Assembly: GCA_012841925.1 (NCBI GenBank)
Contig: DUTT01000069.1
Span: 17,980 to 81,979 of the forward strand
Length of the DNA: 64,000 bases
Source of the DNA: Clostridiales bacterium
GTDB taxonomy: Bacteria > Bacillota > Clostridia > Peptostreptococcales > Anaerovoracaceae
Direction of reading: 5' to 3'
Below the pieces are notes generated by a model. It ran no database searches. It saw nothing but the letters and a program-made list of their open reading frames with translations, and was not told where the DNA came from. A program made the translations under genes and the position numbers. The stretch's first letter is position 1, and each line of letters starts with the position of its first letter. Shown here piece by piece: positions 46,101-54,065 of the stretch.

Positions 46101-48182
46101 TATCGTCTAGTTTACATTACGGACGTTACCGGAGAGCCGGGCAATATACGAAACAAAGCAAAACTCGAATCCGTCTGGGCTACCGAAACTAATGTTTATA
46201 AAAATTTTGATGTGCAGGACAAGGATGTTAGCGCAACGATGGATAGGAGCGGGCATCTGGAAATAACCAAGATGAATGGCAGTACAAGTCCGGCCACTCT
46301 GCTGAACAGTATCGAATTCACTTTATTTGCAGAGGACGGCGTCACTGTGTTGCGGCAAGGTGTTACCGTGGGGGGTAAACTAGCTTTCAGAGCATTGCCA
46401 GACAACACTCCGGGTAATTACTATACCCTCAAAGAAACCACAACGGCGTCTGGATTCAAGCCACTGGTCAGGACCTATGATGTTACTGTCAAAACGGTAG
46501 GTGGAAAACCTGAAACTGACATAGCAAGCAGCGGAAGCAACCTCATCACTCTGTACAACTATAAGAGTGATGCGATTGGGGCTTTAGAGTTTTCCAAAAC
46601 TGCATCCGGTAGCAATAAAGAAGCAGGGAAAGTGTATGCCTTTACTGTTAATGTACCTGCAGCTATTGGGCCGTTTGATTACAATCTTACAGAAGGTGCA
46701 ATTACTACACCGGGGATTATTGAATTTACTGCCGGCACCGCGACCATAGGTCTTGAAGAGGGCCAAAGCATAGAAATAATCGGCCTGCCTACTGGTAGCT
46801 ATACTGTAACGGAAACTGATTATAGTGCGGAGGGTTATGTTACCTCGATTACAGGTGATGTAAATGCGGTCAGCAATATTGCAGCAGGGAACATAACAGC
46901 CGGAAACACTACATTATTAGCATTCAAAAACAGCAGAATGGGCTGGATTAAAATTGTAAAAGTCGATGCGGGCAATGCATCAATAAAGCTTAAAGATGCA
47001 GAGTTTACTCTGTTTAATCTCGATGGAACGGTAGCCGCGGGACCTGCGAAAACAGATGCAAGCGGAGAGCTTTGGTTCTATGATATTGAAGTTGGGAGCT
47101 ACAAACTCAGAGAGACTGCCGCGCCTCCCAATTATACCAAGCAGTACAATGACAAAAACATCGGCGCAATCGAGCATGACGTTGAAGTGTCCTATGATGG
47201 TACAACAATTACAACTGACATCAATAGCTCTGGTACAAACACGATTACGTTAGATAACTTCAAGAACAGTACCGTCGGAGACTTAATCATCAAAAAGACT
47301 CTCTCCGGCAACAACACGGACTCGACGAAAGACTTTGAATTTACGCTTACGATGCCGAGCCTTGCCAACGAGACATTCGACTATATCGGAATTGGCACTC
47401 CAAGTGGCAGCTTCACCTTTAATGCTGCAGGCGTGTACACTTTTACACTCAAAGGGGATCAGAGTATCCAGATTATATATCTGCCGGAAGGGGAAGACTA
47501 TGAGGTAGTTGAGGCGGATTACTCTGGCGACAAATATATAACGACTCATTCGCCTCTTAAGGGTAAAATCACTGCTGATGATTCGAGCATTGTCTCATTC
47601 AACAACCACAAGAGCAAAAAGGTCGTGCCGAAGACGGGTACCCTGATGATCAGCAAAAAGGTGACGGGTAACGCCGGGGATAAATCGAAGAAGTTTACGT
47701 TTACGGTAACGTTCAGCGACAAGGTCCAGAGCTTCGAATACTTCGGAAGTCTCGGAAACGGTACGATTAAGAGCGGAGACAAGATACAGCTGGCACATGG
47801 GGAATCGATTACAATTGTAGAAATCCCGGATGGCGTTACGTACAAGATTGTCGAAGACGATTACACGAGTGATGGCTACAAGCACGGACCACTAAGCGTA
47901 AAAGGCACCATTGAGGAAGATGTAATGGCCACGGCGGCATTTATAAACGATAAGCACGATGAAGATATAGAAGAAGAAGGCGTGCTTGGCGACACCGACG
48001 AAAAAGACCCCGACAAACCGGGCAAACCCGGCGATGAAGACGGAGACGTGCTCGGAGACGACGCAAGGCTGCCCAAGACCGGCGACGACTTTATGCCGGC
48101 TGTGTGGGTGGCAGGGCTCATCGCCTCGCTGCTTGGAATCTGGTATGTGCTTCGCAGGCGCTCTTCGTTTGGCGAAGAATAG
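43164..48182 (+). CDS. LPXTG-anchored surface adhesin with SpaA/CnaB-type domains
   Basis: This is a 1672-residue wall-anchored protein. It has a signal peptide (residues 1-29, cut near TYSA) and a long N-terminal region of repeated adhesin/isopeptide-type domains. From about 1030, SpaA/CnaB-like domains (EITKMNGS..., IKIVKVDAGN) alternate with domains opening KK-hydrophobic-SGN/TGN (about 1372 and 1485). An acidic Pro/Gly/Asp spacer comes next, then the sorting signal L1636-P-K-T-G, a hydrophobic helix and a basic tail. ATG 43164 follows AGGAGG. Residues 30 to about 1480 are encoded by DNA visibly richer in A+T than the signal-peptide and C-terminal parts. The ligand is unknown. The class B sortase downstream is the likely anchor enzyme. 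Confidence 0.9.
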   Translation: MNKSMKKVTALVLTLALVMGVVVFPTYSAGGVDKTTLISPAYVKEIKVTQNGVNVPDGGNIAYDDDIRVKLEFGVPVIGDDGLDLSVDGNNDATFVQHGDWMRIKIAEGFKIVSGTGPYALEHGSGLDKRVVGTLNFVTEGSGINAQIFAEIDFDGDTEVFDGSEGWHSIICDFNVTLKYNGVGQGTTDITYDVEIIDKAYKVPVPKQPEGYSGEKKGEISGTISGDTITWSVELRSLDSSFNPTPFAAGTTFYDNLSSVGAYVPDSFRVGLLPDGSGAVAPVAPNPVAEYSGNILTFDLEGQPGIVYVFFETKISNTDYYNPGGGVITNKAQIQKDSTIEVEMEDTVSFNFGWIKKEGAVHNYDHKTNKGEIWWTITANQQGLSLTNAIITDILPTGLEFLSAEWNTFDGTNWNLAGTFPTQPPGDNYNLGNINTPVQLIIKTKVDDVSYNIGHEVQYFTNDATIIWDEYDGTGAGAGTGGKTVGIGLNPINKKAGSYDVLTHTIPWTVTIKESDVNVDLYVLELLVYGSATLNLNTITGSLTWAEGTSIAPRLTMDWDTLKGLSPTPTQTLNQRYESSSFAAVSATDDLAHVIYTLYDGADAVADVLLVAKSDGDGIDVSTNSQSFSFTTKVTNPDIYAGNTSKAIPNTAVLFSANKYINRSTAYAQYDGKMLVKDMLKRNDALLNSSDEVTDKNGTAASVTQGYNYEDHSVVFRLHINANGLDLTNDITADPAKSVGDVVLEDILPKGWDFIPVEPGKNFLLYEGTGGTDGKVTAVTEILSPVFVSAAFTALNPPTEQSGKVEFTFTTLDKPYVILLRAEPSDGTIEDYFKENGTYNLKNTATLKGENGLSELKHEQSVRVISDVLKKERDISIAGLVTWTVEYRPNNIGDKNIGAKITDVLPDGIDLRTDASGNLVVTESSGDNIEVWEMTLNIDGTYTPKAPKEDVAALIAAGKIAYDRIQREFVFEIPDPAKAYRLVYITDVTGEPGNIRNKAKLESVWATETNVYKNFDVQDKDVSATMDRSGHLEITKMNGSTSPATLLNSIEFTLFAEDGVTVLRQGVTVGGKLAFRALPDNTPGNYYTLKETTTASGFKPLVRTYDVTVKTVGGKPETDIASSGSNLITLYNYKSDAIGALEFSKTASGSNKEAGKVYAFTVNVPAAIGPFDYNLTEGAITTPGIIEFTAGTATIGLEEGQSIEIIGLPTGSYTVTETDYSAEGYVTSITGDVNAVSNIAAGNITAGNTTLLAFKNSRMGWIKIVKVDAGNASIKLKDAEFTLFNLDGTVAAGPAKTDASGELWFYDIEVGSYKLRETAAPPNYTKQYNDKNIGAIEHDVEVSYDGTTITTDINSSGTNTITLDNFKNSTVGDLIIKKTLSGNNTDSTKDFEFTLTMPSLANETFDYIGIGTPSGSFTFNAAGVYTFTLKGDQSIQIIYLPEGEDYEVVEADYSGDKYITTHSPLKGKITADDSSIVSFNNHKSKKVVPKTGTLMISKKVTGNAGDKSKKFTFTVTFSDKVQSFEYFGSLGNGTIKSGDKIQLAHGESITIVEIPDGVTYKIVEDDYTSDGYKHGPLSVKGTIEEDVMATAAFINDKHDEDIEEEGVLGDTDEKDPDKPGKPGDEDGDVLGDDARLPKTGDDFMPAVWVAGLIASLLGIWYVLRRRSSFGEE

Positions 48183-48250
48183 ACGGTTGCGAAGGTAAAA
48201 CTCAATAGAGTATACTGGATAGGCTATGGTATTGATCTAAAGGCCTACTG

Positions 48251-48277
48251 AAGAGGCGCCATCGGCGCCTCTTTTTT
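48251..48277 (+). terminator. Intrinsic terminator after the adhesin gene
   Basis: AAGAGGCGCC / GGCGCCTCTT form a 10-bp stem with an ATC loop and a T-run. It separates adhesin and sortase transcription at least partly. Confidence 0.88.
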
Positions 48278-48344
48278 ACAGCGCGACCTGTGGGCATCAA
48301 TCCGTAATGGATGACTGCAATCGGAACAGAAGAGGGAACGAACG

Positions 48345-49442
48345 TTGTCAAAGAAGAACAAACCGGGCAAACAGAAGTCACAGGCCCCCCTATGGGTCGG
48401 GGCGGCGCTTGTCGCTGCGTATGGCGTGTATAAAAACTATAAGGATCAACGCGATCAGCAGGGCGACATCGACGATCTATTGGCGCCCGGAGAGAAGTTT
48501 TTTACGTTGCCGCCGGTGGATTCCGAAGAGCAGACGGTATGGGATAAAGAGCTCGTGCAAATAACCGAACTCGAAATAGATCCCGAAGTCGAACTGCTGA
48601 TGGCAGAAGAAGCCGTCCAAATAATCGAGCCCGAAATAGAACCCGAAGTCGAGCAGCTGCCGGAAGAAGTCGAAGGCCGCACGCTTCAGGCAGCGCGGAA
48701 AGAGGCGCGTGCCAGAAGCAGGGGGCGAAAAAAAGGAATCTATACATTTCTCCTTCTCGTCTTTATCTGCACGGCGGCGTTCAGCGGCTACAAGCTGTAC
48801 GAATACATGCGTGCATCGCAGGCGGAAACTCAGCTGGGCGAGGAACTGCGCGCGGAGTACCGTCAGCCGAAGCCGAGCGTGGCGATGAAAGATCGCTTCG
48901 AGGGACTGCGAGCGGTCAACGAAGACATCGTCGGGTGGATCCAGGTCACCGGCTCGAAGGTCGACTACCCCGTGCTCCAGGCTCGCAATAACGACTACTA
49001 CCTGCGCCGCAATGCGCTCAAGGAGTATGCGATCCACGGTTCCATCTTTATGGATGCGACAAGCGATGCGAGTGCGAACAAATTGCAGACTGTCATTTAC
49101 GGACACAACATGAAAGACGGGAGCATGTTCGGCAGCCTTTCCCAACTGAAGAAAATCGAAGCATTCGAAAAGAATCCACAGGTGATCTACGAGTATCCGG
49201 GCGGAAAGTCGACATGGGATATTTTCTCCGTCTACATCTACAAAGGAGGCGACAGGTTTTTCGAATTCGAGTTCGCAAGTCAGGCAGAATTCGGTCGCTA
49301 TGTGCAGGAATGCGCGGAGCGGAACATGCACGGTGCACAGGAGCTGTCGGAAATTCCCGCCCGCATACTGACGCTTGTAACATGCACGTACGAGTTCGAC
49401 AATTCGCGGCTGATCGTGCATGCAAAACCTGCAGATTTATAG
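48345..49442 (+). CDS. Class B sortase with acidic N-terminal extension
   Basis: The 365-residue transpeptidase has a sortase domain at residues about 165-365 with H254 (YGHNMKDGSMF), C347 (TLVTCTYEF) and R355 (NSRLIVHAK). The TLxTC site and the long helix-rich SrtB features place it in class B. Before the catalytic domain lie a hydrophobic stretch (about 14-32), an acidic segment with a tandem duplication (VQITELEIDPEVELL and VQIIEPEIEPEVEQL), a very basic stretch, and a membrane helix (about 129-150). It starts at TTG 48345 with GAGGGA 8 bases upstream. The adhesin just upstream is its expected substrate. Confidence 0.88.
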   Translation: MSKKNKPGKQKSQAPLWVGAALVAAYGVYKNYKDQRDQQGDIDDLLAPGEKFFTLPPVDSEEQTVWDKELVQITELEIDPEVELLMAEEAVQIIEPEIEPEVEQLPEEVEGRTLQAARKEARARSRGRKKGIYTFLLLVFICTAAFSGYKLYEYMRASQAETQLGEELRAEYRQPKPSVAMKDRFEGLRAVNEDIVGWIQVTGSKVDYPVLQARNNDYYLRRNALKEYAIHGSIFMDATSDASANKLQTVIYGHNMKDGSMFGSLSQLKKIEAFEKNPQVIYEYPGGKSTWDIFSVYIYKGGDRFFEFEFASQAEFGRYVQECAERNMHGAQELSEIPARILTLVTCTYEFDNSRLIVHAKPADL

Positions 49443-49452
49443 GCAGGCCTTG

Positions 49453-49461
49453 TGGTATACT
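49453..49461 (+). promoter_or_regulatory. Possible extended -10 promoter
   Basis: TGGTATACT lies 63 bases before the aminotransferase start, with no clear -35. A GGGCCG/CGGCCC hairpin follows at 49471-49491. Confidence 0.35.
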
Positions 49462-49523
49462 CATGAGTATGGGCCGGCAGAGTTTCGGCCCGGCAGGCGG
49501 CAATCCGCAGAAGGAGGAGCACC

Positions 49524-50801
49524 ATGAAACAATTCAAATTCGATATCGACTACGTACGCGAGCAGTTTCCGTGCCTGTGCAAGACGGTCAACGGATATCC
49601 GGCCGCGTTTTTAGATGGCCCCGGAGGCACGCAGGTGCCCAGGCGCGTCGTGGATGCGATCAGCGAATACCTGTTTTATCACAATGCGAACGCGCACGGC
49701 TGCTTTGTAACATCCATCGAGACGATGGATCTCGTCGATGAAGCGCGCGAAACGATGGCTGCGTTTTTCAACTGCAGTGCGGACGAAGTCGTGTTCGGAG
49801 AAAGTTCCACAACAAACAACTTTAAGGTCGTACTGGCGATCGCCCGCGACTTGCAGGAGGGCGACGAAGTGCTCATCACGGACATCGATCACGAGTCGAA
49901 CCGTTCGCCGCTGCGTTCGATTGCCGAGCGCGGCATCGTCGTAAAGAGCGCTCGCGTCGATCTGGATACATACACGCTGGATGTCGACGATTTTCTGTCG
50001 AAGCTCTCGGACAAAACGAAGGTCGTGGCGATCAACTGGGCGGCCAACGCCAACGGTTCGATCACCGACGTTAAGTCGCTCGTCGAGCAGGCGCACAAGC
50101 TCGGTGCGGTTACGATCATCGACGGCGTACACTACGCTGCGCACAAGCCGATCGACGTGCAGGAAATCGGCATGGATTTTCTCGTCACCTCTGCGTACAA
50201 GTATTTCGGACCGCATATGGGCGTTATGTATGCGAAGCGCGACGCGCTTGCCAAGCTGCGCACGTATCGCGTTCTCTCGGAAGACAACACCGAGCCGCCC
50301 GTCAAAATCGAGATGGGAACGCCGAACTTCGAACACATCTGCGGCTGTGCGGCGGCAGTGGACTTTATCGCAGATATCGGCCGGCGTCACGCGGAGTATT
50401 TCCCGGGCGACCTGGCGGGTCTCGAAGGCAAGCGCCGGGACGTCGTCGCTGGCATGCTCGCCATCGATGCCTACGAAGAACCGCTCGCGGAGAAGCTGCG
50501 CATCGAGCTTGGGAAGATCGAAGGACTGCGGCTGCGCACGTCACCCGAAGGCTATCCGAAAACGTCGACCGTGTCGTTTACCATCGACGGCGTCAACGCG
50601 CACGACATTGCGGTCCATCTGGCGGAGCGCGGGCTGTTTGTATGGGACGGTGACTTCTACGCCATCGAGATTACAAATCACGTGCTGAAGCTCGGAGACC
50701 AGGGCGGCCTGCTGCGCATCGGACTTGCGCCGTACAACACGCCGGAGGAAATCGACCGCACGATAAAGGCCGTGCAGGATTTTGTAAAAGAGAAAAAATA
50801 A
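49524..50801 (+). CDS. Class V aminotransferase, cysteine desulfurase-like (VC1184 subfamily)
   Basis: This 425-residue PLP enzyme has the family start FLDGPGGTQVPRRVVDAI, the PLP-site segments FGESSTTNNFK and DGVHYAAHKPIDV, and the Schiff-base lysine in SAYKYFGPH. The pattern matches the TIGR01976 cysteine-desulfurase-like group, whose real reaction is not settled. No iscU-type scaffold gene is adjacent, so routine Fe-S assembly is unlikely to be its only role. AAGGAGGAG precedes the ATG. It heads a run of catabolic genes. Confidence 0.82.
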   Translation: MKQFKFDIDYVREQFPCLCKTVNGYPAAFLDGPGGTQVPRRVVDAISEYLFYHNANAHGCFVTSIETMDLVDEARETMAAFFNCSADEVVFGESSTTNNFKVVLAIARDLQEGDEVLITDIDHESNRSPLRSIAERGIVVKSARVDLDTYTLDVDDFLSKLSDKTKVVAINWAANANGSITDVKSLVEQAHKLGAVTIIDGVHYAAHKPIDVQEIGMDFLVTSAYKYFGPHMGVMYAKRDALAKLRTYRVLSEDNTEPPVKIEMGTPNFEHICGCAAAVDFIADIGRRHAEYFPGDLAGLEGKRRDVVAGMLAIDAYEEPLAEKLRIELGKIEGLRLRTSPEGYPKTSTVSFTIDGVNAHDIAVHLAERGLFVWDGDFYAIEITNHVLKLGDQGGLLRIGLAPYNTPEEIDRTIKAVQDFVKEKK

Positions 50802-50907
50802 ATGAGAGCGAATCTGCAAGGTCGCCATTCGGGATGGGAACAGAACTTAGAATCGCAGATCGGTAAGCTGATTCGGCGATCCCGCATAATTCGGAGGGGG
50901 AACCTAT

Positions 50908-52056
50908 ATGCAATACAGAGAAATCGGTAAAACAGGGAAGCAGGCAGGCATCATCGGTCTCGGCTGCGAGCAGCTCGACCGGAGGCCGTATGCGCAGGTC
51001 GAGGAGACCGTGCATGCAGCGCTCGACTGCGGCGTCAACCTCTTCGAGGTGTTTATGCCGGGGCTCGAAGTTCGCACGAACATCGCAAAGGCGCTCGGAA
51101 CGCGCCGCAGGGATGTGATGGTGCAGGGCCACATCGGTTCGACCGACATCCGCGAGCAGTACGACATCAGCCGCGATCTTCCGACGGCCAAACGCTACTT
51201 CGAGGAGATGCTGCGCCTGTTCGGCGGCTACGTCGATTTCGGCATGATGTTTTTTATCGACTCGGAGAAGGACTATAAAGAAGTGTTCGAAACCGGATTT
51301 GCCGATTATGTGCTGCGGCTCAAGGAGCAGGGTGACATCGGTCACATCGGCTTCAGCTCGCACAATCCCGAGACGGCGATGCGGGTTATCAAAACGGGGC
51401 TGCCGGAGTTGATGATGTTCAGCATCAACCTGGCGTTCGACCTGTACCCGGCCAAAGATAACGTGCTCGACGAGCTGCACAAAGGGCTGGACGCAGCCGC
51501 GTTTCGCGGCATCGACCCGAAGCGGGCCGAGCTGTACAAACTCTGCGAACAGAGCGGAGTCGGGATTACGGTCATGAAGCCGTTCGGTGCAGGCAAGCTT
51601 TTGTCGCCCGAGCACACGCCGTTCGAAAACCCGCTGACGGTGCCCCAGTGCCTCCACTATGCGCTGACGCGCCCGGCCGTTGCAAGCGTGCTGCCGGGCT
51701 GCGAGACGGCGGCGGAGATGGTGGATGTGATGCGCTACTTCGACGCAAGCGACGAAGAGCGGGATTACACGCCGGTACTGGGTACGCTGCGCAACGACTT
51801 TGCGGGTCAGTGCGTATACTGCAGTCATTGTCTGCCGTGTCCGGCGGATATCGACATCGCAACGGTCAACAAATACCTCGATATCGCCCGGCTGGATGTG
51901 GACAACGTGTCGCCTTCCGTCCGGTCGCACTACGCATCGCTGGAGAGCGCCGGCAGCGACTGCATCGGTTGCGGGAGCTGCGAGGAACGGTGCCCCTTCG
52001 GCGTGCGGGTGATCGAAAATATGGCCGAAGCCGCTTCGATTTTTGAAAAACGGTAG
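50908..52056 (+). CDS. Aldo/keto reductase with C-terminal 4Fe-4S ferredoxin domain
   Basis: In this 382-residue protein residues 1-275 form an aldo/keto reductase barrel (REIGKTGKQAGIIGLGC, IGHIGFSSHNPETA). Residues 295-370 bind iron-sulfur (CVYCSHCLPCP and CIGCGSCEERCPFGV). The combination is common in anaerobes and suggests electron exchange with ferredoxin. The Tyr expected in the AKR tetrad is not obvious (NLFEVFMPG replaces the usual D-A-x-x-Y), so standard NADPH-aldehyde reduction is doubtful. GGAGGGGG precedes the ATG. ptb starts 10 bases after its stop. Confidence 0.82.
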   Translation: MQYREIGKTGKQAGIIGLGCEQLDRRPYAQVEETVHAALDCGVNLFEVFMPGLEVRTNIAKALGTRRRDVMVQGHIGSTDIREQYDISRDLPTAKRYFEEMLRLFGGYVDFGMMFFIDSEKDYKEVFETGFADYVLRLKEQGDIGHIGFSSHNPETAMRVIKTGLPELMMFSINLAFDLYPAKDNVLDELHKGLDAAAFRGIDPKRAELYKLCEQSGVGITVMKPFGAGKLLSPEHTPFENPLTVPQCLHYALTRPAVASVLPGCETAAEMVDVMRYFDASDEERDYTPVLGTLRNDFAGQCVYCSHCLPCPADIDIATVNKYLDIARLDVDNVSPSVRSHYASLESAGSDCIGCGSCEERCPFGVRVIENMAEAASIFEKR

Positions 52057-52066
52057 GAGTAAAGCG

Positions 52067-52978
52067 ATGCGCAATTTTGAAGACATTATAGCTAAAGCAA
52101 GAGAAGTCGGGCCGATCCGGCTGGCGGTTGCACCCGCAGCGGAGCACGGCGTGCTCGAAGCCTCGTTTATGGCCAGAGAACTCGGAATCATCGAGCCGAT
52201 CCTGTTTGGAGAGGAACAGGCGATTCGTCGCCTGTGCGAGGAGCACGGGTTGCCGTGCGACGCGCAGATCGTCGATGCGCAGGACGATGTCGAAGCCTGT
52301 CGGCTTGCCACACAGCACGTGTCGGGCGGCCGCGCTGACGCCCTGATGAAGGGCATGGTCGATACGTCGGTCATCCTGAAGGAGGTCCTGAACAAGGACT
52401 ATGGGCTCCGCACGGGCAGACTGCTGAGCCACATCGCCGTCTACTGTCTGGCGGCGTATCCCAGGCTGCTATACATTACGGACGCGGGCATGAACATCGC
52501 TCCGGACGCCGAAGCCAAACGGGGCATCCTCAACAACGCCATCGAATTTTGCCATGCGATGGGGCTGGAAAAGCCGAAGATCGCCGTCGTGTCCGCTAAG
52601 GAAAAAGTAGATCCGCACATGCCTTCGACGCTCGACGCCCGTCAGCTTGTCGAATGGAACCGCGAGGGTTCGATTCCAGGTGCGATCGTCGAGGGGCCGT
52701 TCGGGATGGACAACGCCATCAACGTCGATGCGGCGAAGATGAAGGGCTTGTCGGGTGACGTCGCCGGTCAGGCCGATCTGCTGCTCATGCCCGATCTCGA
52801 CGCCGGCAACATCCTCACGAAGGCGCTCACGTATTTTGCAGGTGCAGACAGCGCCGGACTCATCATCGGAGCGAAGCGTCCGATCGTGCTCATGTCGCGC
52901 GCGGACAAAGCGCGCGTTAAAGTCAACTCCATTGCGCTCGCCGCGCTCGCAGTCAGAAACGAGGTCAATCATGTATAA
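52067..52978 (+). CDS. ptb: Phosphate butyryltransferase (phosphate acyltransferase)
   Basis: Ptb exchanges CoA for phosphate on butyryl-CoA or related acyl-CoAs. The 303-residue protein shows the family's DALMKGMVDTSVILKEVLN, LSHIAVYCL, ITDAGMNIAPD and the C-terminal AGLIIGAKRPIVLMSRAD. ATG 52067 has AGGAGT upstream; an in-frame ATG at 52043 would overlap the reductase gene. It overlaps buk by 8 bases, the classic ptb-buk pair for substrate-level ATP formation. Branched-chain acyl-CoA may be used as well as butyryl-CoA. Confidence 0.92.
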   Translation: MRNFEDIIAKAREVGPIRLAVAPAAEHGVLEASFMARELGIIEPILFGEEQAIRRLCEEHGLPCDAQIVDAQDDVEACRLATQHVSGGRADALMKGMVDTSVILKEVLNKDYGLRTGRLLSHIAVYCLAAYPRLLYITDAGMNIAPDAEAKRGILNNAIEFCHAMGLEKPKIAVVSAKEKVDPHMPSTLDARQLVEWNREGSIPGAIVEGPFGMDNAINVDAAKMKGLSGDVAGQADLLLMPDLDAGNILTKALTYFAGADSAGLIIGAKRPIVLMSRADKARVKVNSIALAALAVRNEVNHV

Positions 52979-54038
52979 ACTGCTCATCATCAACCCCGGC
53001 TCCACATCCACAAAAATCGCTGTATACGAAGATGAGCGGAAAGTCCTGGAAGAGACAGTGCGCCACGATCCGGACATGCTGATGCAGTACGAGCGGGTGA
53101 CGGATCAGGCGCCGTACCGCAAGGAGCTGATCCAGACATTTATGGATAAAAACGATATCGACTTGACGGAGTTTTCGCTCATCGTCGGCCGCGGCGGCCC
53201 GGTCAAACCCATTAAAAGCGGCGTGTACGAAGTGAACGATGCCATGATTGCAGACATGGCCAGCGGTGTGTACGGAGAGCATGCCTCCAGCCTCGGCGGC
53301 ATGCTCGCGCGGGAGTTTGCAGAAGGCGTCGGCCTGAAGGCGTACGTCGTCGACCCGCCGGTCGTCGACGAGTTCCACGAGCTTTCGAGAATTTCCGGAC
53401 TCAAGGAAGTCGAGCGGACGAGTTCGTATCACACGCTGAACCATAAAGCCGTGGCGCGGCGTCACGCGAAAGAACAGGGCGCGCCGTACGAATCGCTCAA
53501 CCTGATCGTGGCGCATCTGGGCGGCGGCATCAGCGTGGGCGCACACGAAAAGGGCCTGGTGGTCGACGTCAACAATGCGCTCGACGGTGACGGAGCGTTT
53601 TCGCCGGAGCGCTGCTGCGGTCTGCCGCTGCGGGGGTTCTTAGCGCTCTGCTATTCCGGAGAGTACACGATGGACGAGCTGCAGAGGAAGGTCCGCAGAC
53701 AGGGCGGGCTGTATTCGTATCTGGGGACGACGAACTCGAAGGAAGTGTCTGAGCGGGTTAAAAACGGCGATCAGGAAGCGGCGCTCATCTACGAGGCGAT
53801 GGCGTATCAGGTGGCTAAGGACATCGGCCAGTTTGCAACGGTTTTGAAGGGCGACGTCGACGGTATCGTGCTGACTGGCGGTATCGCGTACGACGATCTG
53901 TTCGTCGGTTGGATAAAAGAGCGCGTGGGCTTTATTGCGCCGGTGTATGTGTATCCGGGCGAGGACGAGCTGCAGGCGCTTGCGGACGGTGGCCTGCGCG
54001 CGCTGCGCGGCGAGGCGGAAGTGTTGCAGTATGAGTAA
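52971..54038 (+). CDS. buk: Butyrate kinase
   Basis: Buk converts butyryl-phosphate and ADP to butyrate and ATP. The 355-residue acetokinase-family protein has LLIINPGSTSTKIAVYEDE at the start, VGRGGPVKPI, HLGGGISVGAHEKG and GIVLTGGIAYDD. ATG 52971 lies inside the end of ptb, so the two are translationally coupled. The nitrilase gene follows after 27 bases, implying a longer operon. Isobutyrate or isovalerate may also be used. Confidence 0.93.
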   Translation: MYKLLIINPGSTSTKIAVYEDERKVLEETVRHDPDMLMQYERVTDQAPYRKELIQTFMDKNDIDLTEFSLIVGRGGPVKPIKSGVYEVNDAMIADMASGVYGEHASSLGGMLAREFAEGVGLKAYVVDPPVVDEFHELSRISGLKEVERTSSYHTLNHKAVARRHAKEQGAPYESLNLIVAHLGGGISVGAHEKGLVVDVNNALDGDGAFSPERCCGLPLRGFLALCYSGEYTMDELQRKVRRQGGLYSYLGTTNSKEVSERVKNGDQEAALIYEAMAYQVAKDIGQFATVLKGDVDGIVLTGGIAYDDLFVGWIKERVGFIAPVYVYPGEDELQALADGGLRALRGEAEVLQYE

Positions 54039-54065
54039 GTGCATAAGAAAATGCGAGGAGGAACA

